Part shown: positions 28,288 through 37,602 of the stretch, piece by piece
How positions within the stretch are numbered: the stretch's first letter is position 1
Layout of the letters: each line of letters starts with the position of its first letter
Assembly (NCBI RefSeq): GCF_002797855.1
Contig: NZ_PGFB01000002.1
Coordinates: forward strand, 682,001-746,000
DNA from: Compostimonas suwonensis
Lineage (GTDB): Bacteria; Actinomycetota; Actinomycetes; Actinomycetales; Microbacteriaceae
Direction: 5' to 3'
DNA length: 64,000 nt
Translations under genes and position numbers: made by a program
Notes under the pieces: model-generated
The model's input: only the letters and a program-made list of their open reading frames with translations
The model's database searches: none
What the model was told of the DNA's origin: nothing

Positions 28288-29253
28288 GGTGTCGCCGGCG
28301 CGACGGTACGCGGCCTCTGCGAGCCGCGCGGCCCCGAGCATGTCGCCGAGGTCCGTCTGCGGCCCCTCACCCTCCCGCACCCGCCGGATGACGTCGCGCA
28401 CGAAGGCGGGATAGAGCTCCGCCTGGTCGGTTCCGCCGTCGATCACGACCCGAGGCCCATCGGCAGGGGTCGCGACCACGGTGCGCGTCTCCCCCAGCCA
28501 GCGATAGTAGGTGTCCCCCGCGCACACCTCGAGCACGACCTCGGGGACGGGGTTCGGGAGGTAGCCCGTCTCGATCGAGGCGATCGAGTCCCCCGCCGAG
28601 AGCACGACGAGGGAGAGGTCGTCGACCTCCTCACCCGAGAAGGAGCCGCTGATCGCTGCACCCGCGACCCTCCAGTCCGCCGAGGGCGCCAAGGCCCGAA
28701 CGAGGTCGAAGTAGTGGATGCTGAGGTTGAGGGTCGTCCCTCCCCCGGATTCCGCCCGTTGCAGATGCCATTCCGCGCCCCAGTCGCGGTAGCGCTGCGC
28801 CGAGCCCGGTATCTGACGGAAGATCCCGTAGCTCATCTCGACGCCCGGCGACAGCTCGGCGATGAGCCGGCGGAAGGGGGTCATCCGCATCGTGAACGGC
28901 ACGGCGACGAAGGCGCCGGCCTCGCGCGCCAGCCGCTCGTTGACCTCGATCTGGGAGACGGAGATGCCGGTCGGCTTCTCCATCGCGAACGGGATCCCCG
29001 AACGGATGAGGAACTCGGCCTGCTCCGCCATCTCGCGATGACGTCCGAAGGCGAAGACGAGCTCGGGTCGCTCCACCTCGATCATCCGCCGGTAGTCGAG
29101 ATAGGCGGTCGCCCCCGTCTTCGCGGCGAGGTCGTCCGCCCATCCCGGGCGGGGGTCGGCGACACCGACGAGTCGCACGTCCGGCTCGCCGATCACGCCG
29201 GGCAGATAGTACGGGGTGTGCCAGTGGGAGACGCCGATGAACGCGACCCGCAT
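28273..29253 (-). CDS. Gfo/Idh/MocA family oxidoreductase
   Basis: 326 residues. An N-terminal Rossmann fold (VAFIGVSHWHTPYYLPG) is followed by the family motif FAMEKPTG, with the Lys that acts in hydride transfer, and a C-terminal alpha/beta substrate domain. The family oxidises or reduces sugars and inositols with NAD(P). It is the last gene of the minus-strand unit that begins with an ABC importer at 34.4 kb, so it probably processes the imported sugar-like compound. Confidence 0.9.
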   Translation of the reverse strand: MRVAFIGVSHWHTPYYLPGVIGEPDVRLVGVADPRPGWADDLAAKTGATAYLDYRRMIEVERPELVFAFGRHREMAEQAEFLIRSGIPFAMEKPTGISVSQIEVNERLAREAGAFVAVPFTMRMTPFRRLIAELSPGVEMSYGIFRQIPGSAQRYRDWGAEWHLQRAESGGGTTLNLSIHYFDLVRALAPSADWRVAGAAISGSFSGEEVDDLSLVVLSAGDSIASIETGYLPNPVPEVVLEVCAGDTYYRWLGETRTVVATPADGPRVVIDGGTDQAELYPAFVRDVIRRVREGEGPQTDLGDMLGAARLAEAAYRRAGDTASMS

Positions 29254-29298
29254 GAGTGCTCCTTTTTTCCTGTGACGATCGGGATCGCGGTCGGGCGC

Positions 29299-30675
29299 TC
29301 AGCCCACCGCAGCACCGGGAGCGCTGCCCGAGTGCACATACCGAACCGCGTCACGCCCCGCGGCTGTGCCCGTGATGTGCGCCGGCGCGAGCCCGCCGGC
29401 GTAGCCGTAGCTGGAGAGGCCGCCGATGTCGCATCCGATCGCGTACAGCCCGGGGATCGGAGCGCCGTCGCCGCCCAGCACCCTGGCCGTGGTGTCGACG
29501 GCGAGCCCTCCCATCGTGAACGTGATCGACGGCTGGACCTCGAGGGCGTAGTAGGGGGGCGTGCGCAGCTCGGCGAGCTGCCCGGCCTCGGGCAGCGGCG
29601 CGCGCTCGAGCCGGGAGGCGAGGAACGAGCGGGTGGTGTCACCACGAAGCGTACGCAGCAGCTGCTCGCGGTCGACCCCGAACCCGGCCAGCCGATCGGC
29701 GAGCTCCTCGAACGTGGGCGCGACCGCGTGTCGGGCCCCGGCATCCATCGCGTAGCGCAGGCGGTCGAGGCTCACGAAGTTCGGGAACGGCTCCGACAGG
29801 GCGTGACTCGAGCGGACCGACTCGTCGAAGATCACAAAACCGCGCATGCCGGGCACGCCGGCGAGATCCTGGTTGAGCAGCTCGTCGCCCCGCGACTCGT
29901 CGGAGACACGACGGCCGTCGGCGACGACGAGCACGGCGTGGCTCGAGAAGTAGATCGAGTAGTGGAAGAACTGCTCGGGGCTCCAGCTCGCGATCGGATG
30001 CGGGATCAGATGTCCGTAGAAGGATCCGGTGTCGCCGGCTTCGGCCGCTCCGAGGGAGCGGCCGAATCGCAATCCGTCGCCCCGGCTGCCGGGATTCGAC
30101 CGGACGAGGATGTCGGGGCCCACCTGGGGCAAGAGCTCTGCCCGCAACGCCGCAGAGCCCTGGAACCCTCCCGTCGCGAGAACGACCGCGGAGGCCACGA
30201 CCTGGGCGACCGCTCCCCCGCGCTCGAAGCGCACGAGGAAATGCCCGCCCCTCCTCTCGACCTCGGTGACGCCCGCATCCGTCAGCACGGTGCCGCCGCG
30301 CGCGATCAGCTGATCGCGCATGTGCAGCAGATAGGGGCGGATGTCGGTCGAGTACCCGCGCCCCCATCCCATGACCTGCCGGTGGGGCTCCTCGGCCACG
30401 AAGACGCCGCTGGCTCGGATCTGCGCCACCTCGTCGTCGTAGGCCGCGAGCACAGCGGCGGCCAGACGGCGATCGCCGTGGGGAACGTGCTCGTCGTAGG
30501 CGGCCATCGTCGGGGGCAGCCAGAACATGCCGGCCGACAGCCGAGCCGATCCCCCGACCTCGTCGAGTTTCTCCAGCACGAGCACGCGAAGGCTCCGAGC
30601 GGCGACCGACGCGGCCCGCAGCCCCGACATCCCCGCACCGATGACGACGAGGTCGACCTGCTCCGGCTCGTTCAC
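29299..30675 (-). CDS. FAD-dependent oxidoreductase (fumarate reductase flavoprotein type)
   Basis: 458 residues. The dinucleotide-binding motif DLVVIGAGMSGLRAASVAAR is at the N-terminus. LATGGFQGSAALRAELLP and the C-terminal GLYAIGCDIGGLSSYGYAGG are typical of the succinate dehydrogenase/fumarate reductase, tricarballylate dehydrogenase and ketosteroid dehydrogenase group. There is no signal peptide or cytochrome partner. The start is a GTG three bases after the stop of the isomerase gene. It may desaturate an intermediate of the imported compound. Confidence 0.88.
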   Translation of the reverse strand: MNEPEQVDLVVIGAGMSGLRAASVAARSLRVLVLEKLDEVGGSARLSAGMFWLPPTMAAYDEHVPHGDRRLAAAVLAAYDDEVAQIRASGVFVAEEPHRQVMGWGRGYSTDIRPYLLHMRDQLIARGGTVLTDAGVTEVERRGGHFLVRFERGGAVAQVVASAVVLATGGFQGSAALRAELLPQVGPDILVRSNPGSRGDGLRFGRSLGAAEAGDTGSFYGHLIPHPIASWSPEQFFHYSIYFSSHAVLVVADGRRVSDESRGDELLNQDLAGVPGMRGFVIFDESVRSSHALSEPFPNFVSLDRLRYAMDAGARHAVAPTFEELADRLAGFGVDREQLLRTLRGDTTRSFLASRLERAPLPEAGQLAELRTPPYYALEVQPSITFTMGGLAVDTTARVLGGDGAPIPGLYAIGCDIGGLSSYGYAGGLAPAHITGTAAGRDAVRYVHSGSAPGAAVG

Positions 30676-30678
30676 GCC

Positions 30679-31548
30679 TCAGCTCTCGTCTGAGCGCAGA
30701 TACGGCTCGATGAGGGCGTCGTATCGTTCTCTCATCAGACGCACGACGTCGACGTACGGGGAGTCCCAGATCTCCTGGTTGAAGATCTCGACCTCGACGT
30801 CGCCGTCGAAACCGGTCGCGGCGACCGACCGCGTGATCGTCGCGAAATCGATGTGGCCGTCGCCCATCATCCCCCGCGCGAGCATCAGGTCGGAGGGAAC
30901 GGGTGTGATCCAGTCGCTCACCTGATAGCTCGCGACGCGGCCTTCCCTGCCCGCCCGCGCGATATCGGCGGCCAGTTGCGCGTCCCACCAGAGATGGAAG
31001 GTGTCGACGATCACGCCGACGGTCTCCTTCGGGAACGGCTCGACCAGGTCGAGGGCGGTGCCGAGGGTGCTGACGACGGAGCGGTCGGCGGCGAACATGG
31101 GGTGCAGCGGCTCGAGTGCGAGCCTCACGCCCGCGTCCCGTGCGTGAGACTCGAGCTCGCCGATGGCGTCGCGCACCCGTCCGCGCGCGGCCGCGAGGTC
31201 GCGCTCCCCCGGCGCGAGAGGGCCCGCGACCATCACGAGCATGGCTGTCGAGCCCGCCGCGGCCGCCGCATACAGAGTGGCGGTCTCATCGATCGCCCGG
31301 TGGTTCTCGTCGATGGCCGCGCGACGCTCCGGTCCTTCCGGAGCCGTCACGAAGACCGCCCGACAGAGACTCGAGAGGCGCAGTCCGGAGTCCGAGAGCC
31401 GTCGAGCGGCTTCATCCAACCCGATGGGCTCCACCCGGTCGCGCCAGACGCCGATCGACTCGACGCCGACCTCGACGCACGCGTCGAGGGCTTCGGCCAG
31501 CGTCGCCGTGCGCACGGTGCCCTGATTAAGCGAGAGGCGCGATGACAT
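30679..31548 (-). CDS. Sugar phosphate isomerase/epimerase (xylose isomerase-like TIM barrel)
   Basis: 289 residues of the AP-endonuclease-2-like TIM-barrel family. Visible barrel segments include NQGTVRTATLAEALDACVEV, VRLALEPLHPMFAADRSVV with a metal-ligand Glu, VIVDTFHLWWDA with Asp/His and a C-terminal FDGDVEVEIFNQEIW with Glu. These ligands are conserved in sugar epimerases and in hydroxypyruvate isomerase-like enzymes. It belongs to the importer operon and likely interconverts a keto sugar or sugar acid. Confidence 0.9.
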   Translation of the reverse strand: MSSRLSLNQGTVRTATLAEALDACVEVGVESIGVWRDRVEPIGLDEAARRLSDSGLRLSSLCRAVFVTAPEGPERRAAIDENHRAIDETATLYAAAAAGSTAMLVMVAGPLAPGERDLAAARGRVRDAIGELESHARDAGVRLALEPLHPMFAADRSVVSTLGTALDLVEPFPKETVGVIVDTFHLWWDAQLAADIARAGREGRVASYQVSDWITPVPSDLMLARGMMGDGHIDFATITRSVAATGFDGDVEVEIFNQEIWDSPYVDVVRLMRERYDALIEPYLRSDES

Positions 31549-31581
31549 GGTCGCCTTCCTTCGGAGTTCGGGTGATGGGCA

Positions 31582-32382
<801 letters not shown>

Positions 32383-32399
32383 CCGGTCCTCCTTGTGCG

Positions 32400-33455
32400 T
32401 TATTTGCCGACGTTGTCGGCGAAGGATCCGTCGTAGTACTTGGTGACGTCGCCCGCGGACTCGATGAGACCCACCTTGGCGAGCAGGTCGAGGCTGTCCT
32501 GCCAGTCCTCCGGCGTGTTGACGCCCGGCGCGTCGTCTGCGGTGCGGTCGGTGTGGAGGAAGTCGATCGTCTGCTTCCACTGCGAGAGCACGACCTCGGG
32601 CGATTGGAATCCCGGGTCCTTGCCGGTCGTCGATGCCGCCGCCGCCTCGGGATCCTCGACGGCCGCCGCGAACGACTCCGAGACCGCGTCGACCATGGCC
32701 TGCACCGTGTCGGGGTGATCGGCGATCATGTCGTCACCCGTGATGAGGCCGTTCGAGTACCAGGTGAGGCCGGCGTCGCGGTAGTAGAAGTAGCGGAGCT
32801 TCTTGCCGCCCTGCTCTTCGAGGGTGGGGCCCGCGTCGCTCGCGAAGCCGATCATCCCGTCGGCCTGGCCGGAGAGCACGGCCGAGATCTTGCCCGCCGC
32901 GTCGAGGTTCTGCTGGGTGACCGAGCTCTGGTCGACCCCGATGGCGTCGAGGTAGTACGGGAACATCACCGTCGGCCCGTCGCCGGCGGAGACCGCGATC
33001 GTGTGACCCGCGATGTCCTCCGGCTTCGTGATGTCGGAGTCCTCCCAGACCTGCACGGCGGCGGGCGACTGCTGCAGGTAGACGCCCAGGCTCTTCGCGC
33101 GCACGCCCTTGTCGATGTTCGCCGCGAGCAGCGCGGTGTCGGCCCAGCCGAAGTCCGCCTGCCCCTGGCCGACGGCCTGGATGGTCTTCGTGGATCCCGA
33201 GCCTGACTGGATGGTGAGGTTGATGCCGTGCTTCTCGAAGATCCCGAGCTCGACGCCGTAGTAGAGCGGCGCGTGCTCGCCGATCGGCAGCCAGTTCAAC
33301 AGCATCGTGACGTCGGTCAGCGGTGCGCCGGAGTCGTCGCCCGAGGGCTCGCTTCCGCCGCTGCTGCACCCGCTGAACAGCAGCGCGGCGGCGACGGGGG
33401 CGGCGACCAGGCCGAGCAGACGCCGGTAGCGGCGCGGTGAGTTGGTGGATTTCAT
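32400..33455 (-). CDS. ABC transporter substrate-binding lipoprotein (NMT1/THI5-like)
   Basis: 351 residues. Signal peptide with lipobox LLFSGC, then the NMT1/THI5 fold: VTMLLNWLPIGEHAPLYYG, GQADFGWADTALLAANID, LDAAGKISAVLSGQADGMIG. This family binds thiamine precursors, taurine, sulfonates and related small molecules. The LNWLP start resembles HMP-precursor binding proteins, but the surrounding genes argue for a sugar-acid-like ligand. AAGGAGACTG precedes the ATG at 33455. Confidence 0.93.
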   Translation of the reverse strand: MKSTNSPRRYRRLLGLVAAPVAAALLFSGCSSGGSEPSGDDSGAPLTDVTMLLNWLPIGEHAPLYYGVELGIFEKHGINLTIQSGSGSTKTIQAVGQGQADFGWADTALLAANIDKGVRAKSLGVYLQQSPAAVQVWEDSDITKPEDIAGHTIAVSAGDGPTVMFPYYLDAIGVDQSSVTQQNLDAAGKISAVLSGQADGMIGFASDAGPTLEEQGGKKLRYFYYRDAGLTWYSNGLITGDDMIADHPDTVQAMVDAVSESFAAAVEDPEAAAASTTGKDPGFQSPEVVLSQWKQTIDFLHTDRTADDAPGVNTPEDWQDSLDLLAKVGLIESAGDVTKYYDGSFADNVGK

Positions 33456-33520
33456 TTCAGTCTCCTTCGACTTCATTTGACGCGGAATGTGCAACAGGAA
33501 CGGACGGACGGTCCGACGGG

Positions 33521-34390
33521 CTACTGCCCGAATTGGGGAAGGGAACGGTTGCGCTGCGAGGCGTGCCACGGGATGAGCAGACGCTCGGCGACCTCGATGA
33601 TGACGAACAGCACAACACCGAGAAGCGACATCACGAGGAGCGCCGCCACGAGGAGCGCGGTGTCGAGGTTGCCGTTCGCCTGCAGGATCACGTAGCCGAG
33701 CCCCTGGTTGGCCCCCACGAACTCACCCACGACGGCACCCGTCACGGCGAGGGTCGCCGCGACCTTGAGCCCCGAGAGCAGTTCGGGCAGTGCGGCGGGC
33801 AGCCGGACCTTGAACAGGGTCTTGAAGCGCGAGGCCCCCATGGTCGAGGTGAGCTGCAGGATCTCGGGGTCGATCGAGCGCAGACCGCCCAGGCCCGAGA
33901 TGACGACCGGGAAGAAGGCGACGAGCACGGCGACGAGGATCTTCGGCGCCGGCCCGAAGCCGAGCCAGACGACGAACAGCGGAGCGATCGCGATCTTGGG
34001 CACGACCTGGAAGAACAGGATGATCGGATAGAGCGTCTTCTCCACCGTCGGCGAGTAGACCATCAGGATGGCGACGAGCACGCCGACCACCGCCGCGATC
34101 ACGAAGCCGGCGAGGGTCTCGTACGTGGTCACCCAGGTGCTCGCGGCGATGTAGCCCGGCTCCTCGATGAAGACCTGCAGCGTCGCACCCGGCGAGGGCA
34201 GGATGTACTCCGGCACGAGGCCGAGCGCGGTGACCAGCCACCACACGAAGAGCACCAGCACGACGAAGACCAGCGTGTACCACGGGAAGCCGCTGCCGGC
34301 CGGCCGCTTGGCCTTCTTCGGGCTCTTCTGATTCGTCGGGCGCGGTGCATGGGTCTTGCCCGGCGGGGTCGTGCTTGTCGTCGTTAGCAT
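33521..34390 (-). CDS. ABC transporter permease (NitT/TauT type)
   Basis: 289 residues with six membrane helices after a Pro/Lys-rich cytoplasmic N-terminus. The cytoplasmic loop for the ATPase is visible as STMGASRFKTLFKVRLPAAL. It is the first gene of the minus-strand unit and starts 36 bases from an operator-like repeat. It forms the membrane part of the importer with the two genes that follow. Confidence 0.94.
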   Translation of the reverse strand: MLTTTSTTPPGKTHAPRPTNQKSPKKAKRPAGSGFPWYTLVFVVLVLFVWWLVTALGLVPEYILPSPGATLQVFIEEPGYIAASTWVTTYETLAGFVIAAVVGVLVAILMVYSPTVEKTLYPIILFFQVVPKIAIAPLFVVWLGFGPAPKILVAVLVAFFPVVISGLGGLRSIDPEILQLTSTMGASRFKTLFKVRLPAALPELLSGLKVAATLAVTGAVVGEFVGANQGLGYVILQANGNLDTALLVAALLVMSLLGVVLFVIIEVAERLLIPWHASQRNRSLPQFGQ

Positions 34391-34425
34391 CGCCTACACA
34401 TCCTTGTGTCGTTATGGGATTCGCA

Positions 34426-34440
34426 ATTGGTTCTACCAAT
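34426..34440. promoter_or_regulatory. FadR-type operator upstream of the importer operon
   Basis: ATTGGT (34426-34431) and ACCAAT (34435-34440) are perfect inverted copies separated by three bases. This is the TGGTNNNACCA pattern bound by FadR-family GntR regulators, one of which is encoded at 35964. It lies downstream of the minus-strand -10 box, where a bound dimer would block transcription. Confidence 0.8.
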
Positions 34441-34453
34441 AGCGGGCAAGAGG

Positions 34454-34483
34454 ATGCTAGATCACTGTCGCTCGACATGTCAA
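34454..34483 (-). promoter_or_regulatory. Promoter of the ABC importer operon
   Basis: On the minus strand, TTGACA (34478-34483) is followed after 18 bases by TAGCAT (34454-34459). The operator at 34426-34440 lies just downstream, over the expected start region. Confidence 0.6.
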
Positions 34484-34530
34484 CGCGACTTCGCCGACAA
34501 TCGAAAAAAGTTATGCGATCTCTTCCCTCT

Positions 34531-34572
34531 CGTTGACAGTCCCGCACTTCCTCGTTGACAGTCCCGCACTTC
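34531..34572. repeat. Tandem duplication of a -35 region
   Basis: The sequence CGTTGACAGTCCCGCACTTC occurs at 34531-34550 and again at 34553-34572 (period 22 bp). Each copy carries a consensus -35 box TTGACA on the plus strand. Only the second is correctly spaced from the -10 box at 34578. Confidence 0.85.
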
Positions 34573-34601
34573 GCCCATAGTGTTCCATTGGTACAACCAA
34601 T
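34555..34601 (+). promoter_or_regulatory. Promoter and operator of the DUF993-GntR operon
   Basis: TTGACA (34555-34560), a 17-base spacer and TAGTGT (34578-34583) form a good sigma-70-type promoter. An operator of the same type as at 34426 follows at once: ATTGGT (34587-34592), ACA, ACCAAT (34596-34601). Both divergent operons therefore carry the same site at the same place relative to their promoters, which supports joint repression by the GntR protein. Confidence 0.8.
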
Positions 34602-34612
34602 TGTGGCGAGAG

Positions 34613-34750
34613 ATGTCGAACAATCGACTCGGACTCGGCGCACACGTCGAAGCCGACGCGGCGCCGTCGCCCGGAACCCCGTCGGGCGGAGATCCCGGCG
34701 CGGGGCCGAGCACCAGCGACAGCGACATCCCCTCGCAGCCAGACAGATGA
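34613..34750 (+). CDS. Possible 45-residue leader peptide
   Basis: An open frame starts with ATG at 34613, a short distance after the predicted promoter, and ends with TGA at 34748-34750, 12 bases before the GTG of the DUF993 gene. The peptide is rich in Ala, Pro, Ser, Gly and Asp without a recognisable fold. Third positions are G/C-rich, like real genes here, and the next gene's ribosome-binding site overlaps its stop. It may only serve to couple translation, or it may be chance. Confidence 0.35.
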   Translation: MSNNRLGLGAHVEADAAPSPGTPSGGDPGAGPSTSDSDIPSQPDR

Positions 34751-34762
34751 GGTGACAGCGCC

Positions 34763-35935
34763 GTGCCCACGACAACATCCACGATCAGCCTGCCGCGCCC
34801 GGATGGATCGACCCTCGTGTATACGATGCACGAGCCGCTCGAGCGCCCACGGCATCCGCAGACGTTCACCTCGCGGCTCGTGTACGCCGCACCGCACGTC
34901 GTGCCCGATGTGCGCGCGGCCTACACCCCGGGTCGCGGCCCCGCCGTCGACTGGGACACGACCCTCGCCTTCCGCCGCCACCTCTACTCGTACGGGCTCG
35001 GGATCGCCGAGGCCATGGACACCACCGAGCGAGGCCCCGACGGCCTCGACTGGCCGCGGGCCCAGGAGCTCATCCGGCTGAGCCTCGAGCTCGCCCGGGA
35101 GACCGGCGGGCTCATCGCCTGCGGCGTCGGCACCGATCAGCTCGAGGAGCAGGCACCCAGCCTCCGTCAGGTGACGGACGCCTTCCTGGAGCAGCTGGCC
35201 TTCGTCGAAGACCTCGGCGGCGCTGGCATCCTGCGTGCGAGCCATGCGCTGCACCGGGCCGCCTCCTCCGAAGCCGACTATCTGCAGGTCTACGGCGAGG
35301 TGCTGACGAAGGCTCAGCGCCCGCTGATCCTGCACTGGCTGGGAACGGCCTTCGATCCGAGCCTCACCCGCTACTGGGGGCACGAGGACCAGCGCGTCTC
35401 CATGGATGCCGTCGTGCGGCTCGCCGAGGAGCACGAGGACGACCTCGTCGGCATCAAGTTCAGCCTGCTCGACCAGGCCCTCGAGCGGGAGTTCCGCGAG
35501 CGCCTGCCCGAGACGGTCAAGGTCTTCACGGGCGACGACTACGACTACGCCACGATGCTCCGGGACGAGGGCGGCCGTCACAGCCACGGCCTGCTCGGCG
35601 TCTTCGACCCGATCGCACCCATCGCCTCGACCGCGTTCGCGGCACTCGACGCCGGCGACGAGCCGGCCTTCGTGCAGCAGATGGAGTCGACGCTTCCCCT
35701 CGCGCGGACGATGTTCGAGGCCCCCGCGGCCCGTTATAAGGTCGGTGTGGTCTTCACGGCCTGGATCGCCGGGCATCAGGAGCACGCGCGGATGGTCACC
35801 GGCAACGAGGGGATGCACTCCGTGCTGCACCTCGTGGACCTCTTCATGATGATGGACGAGCTCCGGCTGCTGCCGGACCCGCAGCTGGCTGTGCACCGCA
35901 TGGGGCTCGTCCTCGCCGCCAACGGCGTGGCCTGA
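34763..35935 (+). CDS. DUF993 family protein (dihydrodipicolinate synthase-like)
   Basis: 390 residues. The family is predicted to have a DHDPS/NAL-like TIM barrel. Recognisable parts are GLIACGVGTDQLEEQAPSL, RPLILHWLGTAFDPSLT, DLVGIKFSLLDQALE (a Lys at the end of a strand, where aldolases of this fold hold the Schiff-base Lys) and VKVFTGDDYDYATML. The GTG start has GAGGTGA upstream. It is the first large gene of the plus-strand unit with the regulator, an LtnD-like dehydrogenase and a four-carbon acid kinase. A lyase or aldolase role is an inference. Confidence 0.85.
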   Translation: MPTTTSTISLPRPDGSTLVYTMHEPLERPRHPQTFTSRLVYAAPHVVPDVRAAYTPGRGPAVDWDTTLAFRRHLYSYGLGIAEAMDTTERGPDGLDWPRAQELIRLSLELARETGGLIACGVGTDQLEEQAPSLRQVTDAFLEQLAFVEDLGGAGILRASHALHRAASSEADYLQVYGEVLTKAQRPLILHWLGTAFDPSLTRYWGHEDQRVSMDAVVRLAEEHEDDLVGIKFSLLDQALEREFRERLPETVKVFTGDDYDYATMLRDEGGRHSHGLLGVFDPIAPIASTAFAALDAGDEPAFVQQMESTLPLARTMFEAPAARYKVGVVFTAWIAGHQEHARMVTGNEGMHSVLHLVDLFMMMDELRLLPDPQLAVHRMGLVLAANGVA

Positions 35936-35963
35936 CATCGACGATCGCAGAGGAACAGCCGAG

Positions 35964-36662
35964 ATGAGACTCGAGGATTTCGTGGAGCGCCTGCTCGCGC
36001 TGTCGAGCGAAGAGGGCGAGATGAGGGGCGCCCGGCTTCCACCGGAGCGCGAGCTCGGCGAACGGCTGCAGATCAGCCGAGGAGCGCTGCGCGAGCAGCT
36101 CTCGATCCTCGACGGCCTCGGGTTCCTCGAGCGCACTCAGGGGCGCGGCTCCTACCTCCACATGCCGAACGACGAGTTCGTGCGCACCTTCTTCACGGTG
36201 TCCCGCCAGGTCGGCTACATCGACGACGACAAATACGCCGAAGCCCGGATGATGATCGAGGAGACGGTCGCAGCCGGCGCGGCGGAGCGGGCGAGCGACG
36301 AGCAGATCGCCGCGCTCAGAGAGCTCGTCGACACGATGATCGCCTCGACGCGCGCCGGCGACTACGACGCGGCGCTCGAAGCCGACGTCCGGTTCCACTC
36401 AGAGCTCACCGACATCATCGACAACCCGATCTTCCGCTTCCTCGAAGCCGGTCTGAGCCACGTGCTGCACGAGACCATCCAGTACCGCCGCCAGCTCGCG
36501 ATCGAGGTCGAAGAACCCGACGCGGACGGCATCCGCAAGACCGACAAGGTGCACTACACGATCGTCGACGCGATCGCCGCCCACGATCCCGACCGCGCGC
36601 GGCAAGCCATGCGCGAGCACTTCGAGGACTGGCGACGCCTCGGCTTCCCCGACTCCCACTGA
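35964..36662 (+). CDS. GntR family regulator, FadR/FCD subfamily
   Basis: 232 residues. The N-terminal winged helix contains RLPPERELGERLQISRGAL and FLERTQGRGSYLH. The C-terminal FCD domain has the metal/ligand residues seen as EADVRFHSELTDII, GLSHVLHETIQYRR and AIAAHDPDRARQAMREHF. It lies between the DUF993 and dehydrogenase genes and probably represses both divergent operons through the two ATTGGT/ACCAAT sites at 34.4 and 34.6 kb. Its inducer is likely the imported acid or an intermediate. Confidence 0.93.
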   Translation: MRLEDFVERLLALSSEEGEMRGARLPPERELGERLQISRGALREQLSILDGLGFLERTQGRGSYLHMPNDEFVRTFFTVSRQVGYIDDDKYAEARMMIEETVAAGAAERASDEQIAALRELVDTMIASTRAGDYDAALEADVRFHSELTDIIDNPIFRFLEAGLSHVLHETIQYRRQLAIEVEEPDADGIRKTDKVHYTIVDAIAAHDPDRARQAMREHFEDWRRLGFPDSH

Positions 36663-36690
36663 CCACAACGACGAAAAGCGAGGCCCTGAT

Positions 36691-37602
36691 ATGCCTACCT
36701 CCTCCCTCTCCCCAGACGTCACCTTCATCGGGCTCGGCGCGATCGGGCTTCCGATGGCGAGCCAGCTCGCCCGCTCGGGGCTCCGCGTCGGCGGCGTGGA
36801 CCCCTCGGAGCACGCCCGAGAGCGCGCCCGAGATGAGGGGATCCTCGCGGTGCCCTCCCTCGGGGAGGCGCCCGTCGCCCCCGTCGTCGTCGTGATGGTC
36901 GCCACACCCGCCCAGCTCGAGAACCTCGTCGCCCAGGTGCTCGCGGAGCGGGCGGCAGCTCAGCACTGGGTCATCATGAGCACGGTGGGGCCGGAGGCGG
37001 CCATCGCATCCGGAGCGCGCCTCACCGAGCTCGGCGCCCGTGTCGTCGACGCCCCCGTGACCGGAGGGGTCCCCCGGGCCGAGAGCGGCGAGCTGACCAT
37101 CTTCGCGTCGGGCGACGATCAGGCCCTCGGCGCGGTGTCTCCTGTCCTCGAGAGGATGGGCCTGGTGCGGGTCGTCGGCGCCCGCGTGGGAGACGGGCAG
37201 GCCATCAAGGTCATCAACCAGCACCTGTGCGCGGTGCACATCGCCGTGGCGGCGGAGTCGCTCGCCCTTGCGAGCTCACTCGGCCTGGATCCGGCGGCCG
37301 TCCTCGGCTTCGTCGAGACCGGGGCCGCGGCATCCTGGATGCTGACGGACCGCGGCCCGCGGATGCTCATGAGCGATCCCCCGGTGCGCAGTCAGATCGA
37401 CATCTTCGTCAAGGACACCGGCCTCGTGGCGGCGGCGGCGGCCGAGGCGGGGGCGGAGACGCCGCTGCTCGACGCCGCACGCCGTCGTTTCCTGGCAGCC
37501 AGGGAGCTCGGACTCGGCTCGAGCGACGACTCCCGCGTCATCGAGACCTACCCTGCGCCCTCGGACGTCGTCACCGCACGGGCCGACGGCGCGACCCGAT
37601 GA
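36691..37602 (+). CDS. 3-hydroxyacid dehydrogenase family protein (LtnD-like)
   Basis: 303 residues of the 3-hydroxyisobutyrate/6-phosphogluconate dehydrogenase superfamily. FIGLGAIGLPMASQLARSGL binds NAD(P); VDAPVTGGVPRAESGELTI is the substrate-binding motif and GQAIKVINQHL carries the catalytic Lys. Together with a four-carbon acid sugar kinase encoded immediately downstream (ATGA overlap) it resembles LtnD, which oxidises L-threonate or D-erythronate at C2. The exact substrate is not certain. Confidence 0.9.
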   Translation: MPTSSLSPDVTFIGLGAIGLPMASQLARSGLRVGGVDPSEHARERARDEGILAVPSLGEAPVAPVVVVMVATPAQLENLVAQVLAERAAAQHWVIMSTVGPEAAIASGARLTELGARVVDAPVTGGVPRAESGELTIFASGDDQALGAVSPVLERMGLVRVVGARVGDGQAIKVINQHLCAVHIAVAAESLALASSLGLDPAAVLGFVETGAAASWMLTDRGPRMLMSDPPVRSQIDIFVKDTGLVAAAAAEAGAETPLLDAARRRFLAARELGLGSSDDSRVIETYPAPSDVVTARADGATR

